Part shown: one piece after another, positions 6,696-11,933 of the stretch | Layout of the letters: each line of letters begins with the position of its first letter | Position numbering within the stretch: the first letter of the stretch is position 1 | NCBI GenBank assembly: GCA_035259145.1 | Contig: DATFWQ010000036.1 | Coordinates: forward strand, 1 to 11,933 | Direction: 5' to 3' | From: CF-161 sp035259145 | GTDB taxonomy: Bacteria > Chloroflexota > Dormibacteria > Dormibacterales > Dormibacteraceae | Length of the DNA: 11,933 nucleotides | The notes under the pieces: model-generated | Told to the model about the DNA's origin: nothing | Databases searched by the model: none | What the model saw: the letters and a program-made list of their open reading frames with translations, nothing else | Made by a program: the position numbers and the translations under genes

Positions 6696-6977
6696 TCAGC
6701 TGAATGCGCTCTGCGCCGCCTTTCCAGCGGCCCTGAAGCCGTCATTGCTGCCGTTCAAGAAGTCCTGCATCGGCTTCAGGTCCTGAACGACTTGAAGCGC
6801 CTGGTCATGAAACCGCCTGGCAAGGTTCTGGTACTCGTCGGACCCGCAGCCCTGCCAGGCTGCAGCCAGGTCGCTGTTCTTCCTCTGGAGGTCCGCGAGC
6901 TGGCTCGTGAGGCTGTTCATTGCGGTGTTGAGGGCCCCTGCCGCCTTATCGATCGCCCCGTAGCTCACTCTCAGCAT
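6696..6977 (-). CDS. WXG100 family type VII secretion protein (93 aa)
   Basis: This is a 93-aa helix-turn-helix protein of typical EsxA/EsxB length. The WQG motif is at residues 41-43, directly after the first helix (SLTSQLADLQRKNSDLAAA), with conserved hydrophobics in the second helix. Such proteins pair as four-helix bundles and are exported together by the EccC-driven machine. No YxxxD/E is present near the C-terminus, so if it is exported the signal may come from its partner. A single cysteine (Cys44) directly follows WQG at the hairpin turn. AGGAG lies about 8 bases before the ATG. It starts 36 bases after the preceding WXG100 gene, which is the likely partner. Whether it plays the EsxA or the EsxB role cannot be decided. 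Confidence 0.9.
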   Translation of the reverse strand: MLRVSYGAIDKAAGALNTAMNSLTSQLADLQRKNSDLAAAWQGCGSDEYQNLARRFHDQALQVVQDLKPMQDFLNGSNDGFRAAGKAAQSAFS

Positions 6978-7013
6978 GTCGATCTCTCCTGTGTTCTTGT
7001 GGTGCGGTCCGGC

Positions 7014-7286
7014 CTATGCCTGGTCCGCGAGCGCGAAGCCCTGGGCCGTGTCCTGCAGTTTCTGGCTATAGGCAAGGAGCGTCGGGTGCAGCTTCCCGCT
7101 GTCCGTCTGCCACTGCGCGTAGGTCCCATAGAACTTGCGCTTCTTTTCGCCGTCCCACTGGGCGAAGAGCTGCTGCACACTGTCGTCCAGCGTCTGCAGG
7201 TTGGTCTTGATCTGCGGCACCAGACTGTTCTGCAGGTCGCCTGATATCGCCTTCACCTTGTCGTGGTCGATTACGCAATCGCTCAC
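7014..7286 (-). CDS. WXG100 family type VII secretion protein (90 aa)
   Basis: This 90-aa helical-hairpin protein starts with GTG, with GGAGG 9 bases upstream. The WXG motif is WDG at residues 44-46, after a helix that includes QIKTNLQTLDDSVQQLF. The second helix has a basic EKKRKFYG start. The short C-terminal tail (GFALADQA) lacks a clear YxxxD/E, so the signal that EccC would read is not obvious here. A single cysteine, Cys4, is near the N-terminus. It is the first of the small substrate genes after eccD (54-base gap) and is probably co-transcribed with it and with the following genes. Heterodimer formation with the adjacent 93-aa protein is inferred from family behaviour and gene order. 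Confidence 0.9.
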   Translation of the reverse strand: MSDCVIDHDKVKAISGDLQNSLVPQIKTNLQTLDDSVQQLFAQWDGEKKRKFYGTYAQWQTDSGKLHPTLLAYSQKLQDTAQGFALADQA

Positions 7287-7340
7287 AGCGCTCTACCTCC
7301 ATCGGTGCGTACCTGCCACTCGCTTCACCAGATGCACCAT

Positions 7341-8735
7341 TCAGGAGAAGCGGTGCGCTATCTGCGCAACCAGGTCGAAGAGTCCCAGGGCAGCGAATAC
7401 CAGCGGAACAAGCGCGACGTTGACAACGAACTCCAGACGGTCCAGGTACCGGCGGCGCCGCGCCGAGGATTCACTCAGCCGCGTCACACCCAGCGCCAGT
7501 GCCGTCCACACCGCGACCGTCCCCAGGAACAGCATCGGCGCCACAGGGCCGGCTTCGCGTAGGGCGCCGGCCAGGCCAGCGGACAGCACGGCCGCGCCGG
7601 CGAGGGCCGCCAGTGCCAGCGGCAGTATCTCGGCCGTGAACCGGTAGCGGCGCGTCCGCAGCGCCACGGCGGCCGTCAGCCCAACGCAGAGCAGGCGGGG
7701 CCCAGCGCCCTGGCCACCCGCAAGTATCGCCATCGCCGCGGTCAGAGCCAGCCCGATCCCCGCCAGCAGCCAGGCCAGCATCCGGTGAGCTAGCTCCACT
7801 CGTTCTGCCACCAGCTGCCCTCCTCCATCTGCCGGAAATGGCATGAGCGCACTCGACGCTGCGCTCTTCTCCGACGAGGAGAGCTCCGCCAGCCGTACCG
7901 CGAGCCCGGGAGCTTGGTCTGCGAGCGCGAGCCAGCACAGAGCCAGGATCGCCGCCTCGCCACTGGTGCCTAGCTCCAGGACTCCGCCTATGGTCGCGGC
8001 CACGGCCAGTGGCGCCACCACCAGCAGCGCGGCCGCTGCGGCACCGGCCGCCGCGGGCGCGATGAGCCAGGCGACTGCTGCGCCCAGACCCACGCCCACA
8101 GCGGCCCCAGTCAAGCCTGCCGCCGCGCCGCCCGCCCCCAGTGGCTGGCCGGGCAGCATGCTCAAGCCCAGCGCGGCTCCGGTCACGGCCCACGAGGGCA
8201 CGGCAGCAAGCGCGAGCACCGCGGCCGCCGGCCGCTCGCCGGCCAGCTGCGCCGCGATTGCCCCAACCATGAGTGCCAAGCCGGCGGCCACCGTCCATGT
8301 CGCGCGCTGGCCTGGTGGGCTGGCCACCAGCGCCGCCAGGCCCGTGCCTGCACCCCACACTGCCGCCGCACCCAGCAACAGCCGCCGCGACGTCTCGGCG
8401 GTCCACCGACCGGGCCGTGCGTCTACCGCGCTGGCCACGGACTCCGAGATATCCTCGACCACCGGAGGCGGGGGCACCGCACTGGTATCGCAGAGCAAGA
8501 GCATCGTGCCGTCGAGGACGCCCTGCCCCTCGAGGCTGCGCTCGCCGTCAAGCGCTTCGCCGCCCAGGCGGTGCAGCGACCAGTGCTTTGGCGGATGGCT
8601 CCCGTTGGGGTGCTCATCAAGCAGCCCCACCAGTTCGGGCAGGAGCTCTGCGACCGCCACGGACGACGGCAGGGTCAGGTCGGTCTGCTTGCCATTACCC
8701 ACCACGGTGACCGCGCTTGTGGCCTCCGCCATCAT
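7341..8735 (-). CDS. eccD: Type VII secretion integral membrane protein EccD
   Basis: The product is 464 aa. Residues 1-85 form a ubiquitin-like YukD domain (SAVTVVGNGKQTDLTLPSS at its start, GVLDGTMLLL near its end), followed by a linker and then about eleven hydrophobic helices from residue 117 to 462. The C-terminus has the EccD pattern RRRYLDRLEFVVNVALVPL followed by a final helix. EccD forms the central membrane-spanning barrel of the ESX pore, and its YukD domain contacts the EccC ATPase at the cytosolic face. The start is the first ATG of ATGATG with AGGA 8 bases upstream. The 464-residue length is typical of EccD. It leads a minus-strand run with the four substrate-type genes. A plus-strand gene lies between it and eccC, so it needs its own promoter in 8736-8855, where I found no convincing minus-strand one. 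Confidence 0.92.
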   Translation of the reverse strand: MMAEATSAVTVVGNGKQTDLTLPSSVAVAELLPELVGLLDEHPNGSHPPKHWSLHRLGGEALDGERSLEGQGVLDGTMLLLCDTSAVPPPPVVEDISESVASAVDARPGRWTAETSRRLLLGAAAVWGAGTGLAALVASPPGQRATWTVAAGLALMVGAIAAQLAGERPAAAVLALAAVPSWAVTGAALGLSMLPGQPLGAGGAAAGLTGAAVGVGLGAAVAWLIAPAAAGAAAAALLVVAPLAVAATIGGVLELGTSGEAAILALCWLALADQAPGLAVRLAELSSSEKSAASSALMPFPADGGGQLVAERVELAHRMLAWLLAGIGLALTAAMAILAGGQGAGPRLLCVGLTAAVALRTRRYRFTAEILPLALAALAGAAVLSAGLAGALREAGPVAPMLFLGTVAVWTALALGVTRLSESSARRRRYLDRLEFVVNVALVPLVFAALGLFDLVAQIAHRFS

Positions 8736-8844
8736 TCAGTCAGTCCTGGCGGCGGCCCGAACAAGCGGACCAGTGCCCGACAACACGACCTGCGACACAG
8801 CGCGATGCCCGATATGGCCGCGGCCGCAGGCCTTACAGCCCTCA

Positions 8845-8850
8845 TAGTGT
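8845..8850 (+). promoter_or_regulatory. Candidate -10 element for a leaderless transcript
   Basis: TAGTGT fits the actinobacterial TANNNT -10 pattern. Its last base is 5 bases before the A of the ATG at 8856, the usual distance from -10 to the transcription start, so the mRNA could begin on the start codon. This agrees with the absence of any Shine-Dalgarno before the gene. No recognisable -35 is present. A GGCCGCGGCC palindrome lies upstream at 8816-8825. Confidence 0.35.
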
Positions 8851-8855
8851 TATCC

Positions 8856-9257
8856 ATGCCCGGAAGGCCTCCCCCGTACCAGCCCGACGACCTGCGGACG
8901 AACATCACGCACGCTGCTGAACGCCTTCCGGCGCGGGGCGAGGGTGGCCAGGATGACCAGCCGGCGTCCGACAGCCCGGCCCGGCCCGAGCCGGCCCCTG
9001 ACTCCCGCCCGCTCAGCGACGCTGACGCGCTCGAGGTGGAGGCCGTGCGCCGGCGCCGGCTCCTGGACGCCTTCCTGCACGGCGCCTCCCGGCCCGCGGC
9101 GCGCTCCGGCACCGGCCGCGGACTCCTGATCGGGATCGCGGTGGCGATCGCCATCGCCCTCTGCGTCGGGCTCGTCGCGATGGTGCAGGCCACGATGGCA
9201 CACGGCGGCTCCGGCAGGCCAGGCAGCGGGGTGGTCACCGTGCGCACGGCGATCTGA
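8856..9257 (+). CDS. Small single-pass membrane protein encoded inside the type VII locus
   Basis: The product is 133 aa. Residues 1-80 are polar and Pro/Asp/Arg-rich (PYQPDDLRTNITHAAERLPARG near the N-terminus), including an ALEVEAVRRRRLLDAFLHG helix at 58-76. One membrane helix follows at about 89-110, and a 23-residue Gly-rich tail ends in VVTVRTAI. Basic residues before the helix put the N-terminus inside. Codons are strongly G/C-ending in this frame, so I prefer it over the minus-strand frame, which is Arg/Ser/Ala-rich. It has no Shine-Dalgarno; a GTG nine bases upstream (8847) is the alternative start. It converges on eccC (16 bases apart) and diverges from eccD. I do not recognise a family. 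Its place suggests an accessory of the secretion complex, perhaps doing part of the job of the missing EccB/EccE, but that is speculation. Confidence 0.78.
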   Translation: MPGRPPPYQPDDLRTNITHAAERLPARGEGGQDDQPASDSPARPEPAPDSRPLSDADALEVEAVRRRRLLDAFLHGASRPAARSGTGRGLLIGIAVAIAIALCVGLVAMVQATMAHGGSGRPGSGVVTVRTAI

Positions 9258-9273
9258 GCTGGCTCGCGCACCG

Positions 9274-11933
9274 TCACACCAGCGACCCCTCGGCCGGGAG
9301 CCAGGCGACCTGCACCAGCTGGCCCTGGTTGCGCCGGACCATCATGCAGCGCCCTTGGGGCAGGACGTCCGGGCGGTAATCGCCCAGCAGGGCTCCCTCC
9401 TGGCGATCACCACTGAGCAGAAAGCCCTGGGTGTTGAGGTCCTTCAGGCCCATCATGAGCGGCTCGAACATCGCCCGCGAGGTCCCTCCCGTGCGCCTGG
9501 CCAGCAGCAGGTGGACGCCCACGTCGCGGGCCTGGGCGAGGTACTCTGCCAGCGGCGTCAGCGGGTTCCCCATGCCGGACCCAAGCAGGTCGTAGTCGTC
9601 GACGATCACATAGACTTCCGGCCCACTCCACCAGCTCCGCTGCCGCAGCGCCTCGGCCGTGAGGTCGGCTGGCGGCAGGCGCCCGGCAAGGAGTGTCAGC
9701 AGCGCGCCCAACTGCTCGCCGGCAGCGGCTGCTCCGCCCGCGTAGCCAATCAGGTGACCGGCTGGAACGGCGCCCAGTAGGGTCCGCCGGTAGTCGACCA
9801 GGAGTACGCGAGCTCGCGCCGGCGGCTGCCGCACTGTCAGGCCAAGCAGGAATGTGCGCAGCAGCGTCGTCTTTCCGGACTCGCCGTCACCGAACACGAG
9901 GCAGTGCGGGTCGCCGCCTCCAAGGTCGAGGTAGGCCGGTGCCATCCGCTCCTCAGAGATCCCGATTGGCACCCCACGCTCCAGGTCTTGACCCGGCGTC
10001 GGCAGGTCCGTGAATAGCACCTTCGCCGGCAGCACCTGGACCGGGGGCGCCGCCTGTCCCCGCCAAGCACCCGCAACACGCCCTGCCAGGTCTTCGACGC
10101 CGCGCTGCAGGTCGGTCGTCTCGAGGCTGCCGTCGATCCTGGGCAGCGCAGTCTGGAAGTGCAGCTCCTCCACTGTCAGGCCGCGCCCGGGAACCCCGAC
10201 CGGGACGTTCTCAGCCGCGCGCCTGCTGATGGCCGAGTCCATCGGGTCGTTCAGCCGCAGCTCGAGGCGCGCACCGACGGCCTCCAGCAGCGCGGCCCGG
10301 ATGTCCATCCAGCGGCCCGCGGTCAGGATCAGGTGCACGCCGTAGCCCAGCCCCCTGGTGGCGATGGCGTGTATCGCCTCCTCGAGGTCGTCGAGCTCCT
10401 GACGCAGCGCCGGCCAGTTGTCGATGCAGAGGAACACGTCGGCGAGAGACCCGTCGGCGCCGGCGCCCGCCGCACGCATGACGCGCATGGCCTGGGCTGA
10501 GTCGATGCCTAGCTCCTGGAAGCGACGCTCGCGCTCGTCCAGGAGGCTCGCCACCTGGCGGACGGTGCGCCGGGCCCGCTCGGGGTCACGTCGGCCGCTG
10601 ACGCCGCCCACGTGAGGCAGTGCGTCCAGCGTGCCCAGGGTGCCGCCTCCGAGGTCGATGCAGTAGAACTGCACGTCCGTGGGGGTATGGGTCAGTGAGA
10701 ACGCGGAGATCAGGCTGCGCAGTAGCGTGCTCTTCCCGGACTGGGGTGCCCCCACCACCGCGAGGTGCCCGCGCGACCCGGAGAAGTCGGCGGACAGAAC
10801 GTCCCGCCGCTGATCAGCCGGCCGGTCCAACACGCCGAGTGGGACGGTCAGGCTGCCTGTCCCAGGCCAGCCCGCCGCCACGAGCCCGCGGCCCGTCAGG
10901 CTGACCAGGCTGCCCAGGAGCTGAGCCAGGCTCACGGCCGGCTCAAGCGGCGCGAGCCAGACCTGGTGGACGCGGGGCGCGGCGTCCCGCACGCGGTTCA
11001 CCACCGTCTCCAGCACCGACGCCCCTCCGGCATCCTCACCCGTGGACGGCGCCGGCGCCGGGGCGCCGGTGCCCGCAACGTCGGCAACCGTGAAGGGGCC
11101 CAGCCGCTGCCCGACGACACCTGGCGCCGCCGGTCGGTAGGGTTGAGAGACCAGCGCCGCCCGGAAGCGCGTGTATACGTTCGTGCCGACCTTGAAGTAG
11201 CCCGAGCCGGGCATTCTGGGCAGGTCGTAAGCGTCGCCCGTGCCAATCACGGCCCTGCTCTCGGCCGGGCTGAAGGTGCGAAGGGCGATCCGGTAGCTGA
11301 GATGCCCTTCTACCCCGCGAAGCCGGCTCTCATCGAGCTGCTGCGAAGCCAGGAGAAGGTGGACACCCAGGCTGCGGCCGAGCCGTCCGACGGCCACAAA
11401 AAGCTCGACGAAGTCGGGCCTTGCCGAGAGCAGCTCGCTGAACTCGTCCACGATGAGAAGCAGGTATGGCAGCGGCTCGAGGTTTGCGCCCGCTGCGCAC
11501 TTGCGGTGGTACTCACGGAGCGAAGCCACGTGGCCGGCCCGCCGGAGCTGCTCCTGGCGGCGCCGCTGCTCGCCAAACAGCGCCTCTCGCATGCGGTCGA
11601 CCAGGGCCAGGTCGTCTGCCAGGTTGGTGATGACGCCGGCCACGTGCGGCAGATCCGCCAGGCCCGCGAAGGCGGCACCGCCTTTGAAGTCGACGAGCAC
11701 AAATGACAGGACGTCAGGCGGGTGCGTGATCGCCAGGCTGGTCACCAGCGTCCGCAAGAGCTCGCTCTTGCCAGAGCCGGTGGCCCCGACCACGATCCCG
11801 TGTGGGCCGTCGCCGCCCAGAGCCGACTCTTTGAGGTCCAGACAGAGCGCCTCACCCGAGGCCTGCACCCCGATCGGGACGCGCAGCAGGTCGTCCTGAG
11901 AACGCGGAAGCCACGTTTGGTCCGGGCCGATGT
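9274..11933 (-). CDS. eccC: Type VII secretion ATPase EccC (5' end outside window)
   Basis: The frame is open to the right window edge with EccC-like residues (TWLPRSQDDLLRVPIG) before the GTG at 11868, so it is a C-terminal part, and the N-terminal membrane anchor is missing. Numbering from that GTG, three FtsK/SpoIIIE ATPase domains follow. D1 has Walker A GATGSGKS at 28-35 and Walker B ending D141-E142. D2 has GAPQSGKS at 373-380 and D483-N484. D3 has GDGESGKT at 660-667 and D757-D758. Only D1 keeps the catalytic Glu, consistent with the known pattern in which D1 hydrolyses ATP and D2/D3 are structural or bind substrate signals. The family drives export of WXG100 dimers. The C-terminus (MVRRNQGQLVQVAW) is typical, so the 3' end is complete. 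It ends 16 bases from the convergent small gene. An overlapping GTGA start of a minus-strand frame looks like a shadow. Confidence 0.95.
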   Translation of the reverse strand, partial: IGPDQTWLPRSQDDLLRVPIGVQASGEALCLDLKESALGGDGPHGIVVGATGSGKSELLRTLVTSLAITHPPDVLSFVLVDFKGGAAFAGLADLPHVAGVITNLADDLALVDRMREALFGEQRRRQEQLRRAGHVASLREYHRKCAAGANLEPLPYLLLIVDEFSELLSARPDFVELFVAVGRLGRSLGVHLLLASQQLDESRLRGVEGHLSYRIALRTFSPAESRAVIGTGDAYDLPRMPGSGYFKVGTNVYTRFRAALVSQPYRPAAPGVVGQRLGPFTVADVAGTGAPAPAPSTGEDAGGASVLETVVNRVRDAAPRVHQVWLAPLEPAVSLAQLLGSLVSLTGRGLVAAGWPGTGSLTVPLGVLDRPADQRRDVLSADFSGSRGHLAVVGAPQSGKSTLLRSLISAFSLTHTPTDVQFYCIDLGGGTLGTLDALPHVGGVSGRRDPERARRTVRQVASLLDERERRFQELGIDSAQAMRVMRAAGAGADGSLADVFLCIDNWPALRQELDDLEEAIHAIATRGLGYGVHLILTAGRWMDIRAALLEAVGARLELRLNDPMDSAISRRAAENVPVGVPGRGLTVEELHFQTALPRIDGSLETTDLQRGVEDLAGRVAGAWRGQAAPPVQVLPAKVLFTDLPTPGQDLERGVPIGISEERMAPAYLDLGGGDPHCLVFGDGESGKTTLLRTFLLGLTVRQPPARARVLLVDYRRTLLGAVPAGHLIGYAGGAAAAGEQLGALLTLLAGRLPPADLTAEALRQRSWWSGPEVYVIVDDYDLLGSGMGNPLTPLAEYLAQARDVGVHLLLARRTGGTSRAMFEPLMMGLKDLNTQGFLLSGDRQEGALLGDYRPDVLPQGRCMMVRRNQGQLVQVAWLPAEGSLV

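Noticed and set aside
8732..9277. Minus-strand 181-codon frame whose GTG start overlaps the eccC stop (GTGA)
   Set aside because: The overlap looks like translational coupling, but the translation is a low-complexity Arg/Ser/Ala/Pro mix with no domain, and the opposite strand carries a frame with strong GC3 bias and a clean membrane helix.
1..11933. tRNA, rRNA, CRISPR array or prophage
   Set aside because: No cloverleaf, regular spaced repeats or phage structural genes seen on reading both strands; the LysM module alone is not enough to call phage.

Overview
This is a high-GC window that reads as actinomycete-type (Actinomycetota) chromosome. GC-rich third codon positions, GTG starts and a three-ATPase EccC next to a YukD-EccD membrane protein all fit that phylum. 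Genus cannot be told from the sequence.

The right two thirds (about 4.75-11.93 kb) is a type VII (ESX-like) secretion locus, nearly all on the minus strand. Its 5' end is a large eccC, cut by the right window edge. Next comes a small plus-strand membrane-protein gene that interrupts the strand. Then follows a tight minus-strand run, with good Shine-Dalgarno sites on its genes: eccD, two WXG100 proteins, a 115-aa helical protein ending in a YxxxD motif, and a 494-aa protein with a WXG-like N-terminal region, hydrophobic middle and C-terminal LysM module. A perfect GC-rich hairpin lies just after the last gene. EccC should be the motor, EccD the channel core, the WXG100 pair the obligate substrates, and the 115-aa and 494-aa proteins the likely locus-specific cargo. 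eccB, eccE and a mycosin protease are not in the window.

The middle (about 1.4-4.5 kb) holds minus-strand housekeeping or regulatory genes: a membrane-anchored alpha/beta hydrolase, a four-helix membrane protein translationally coupled to an XRE regulator behind a strong promoter, a possible 48-aa ORF, and a 2H-phosphoesterase (2'-5' RNA ligase-like) gene. A short transposase/integrase remnant lies upstream of the XRE operon promoter.

The left end is the C-terminus of an amidase-signature enzyme, followed by about 1.1 kb of mostly non-coding sequence. The only thing there that looks like a gene is a 39-codon single-helix membrane protein too short for normal ORF callers.
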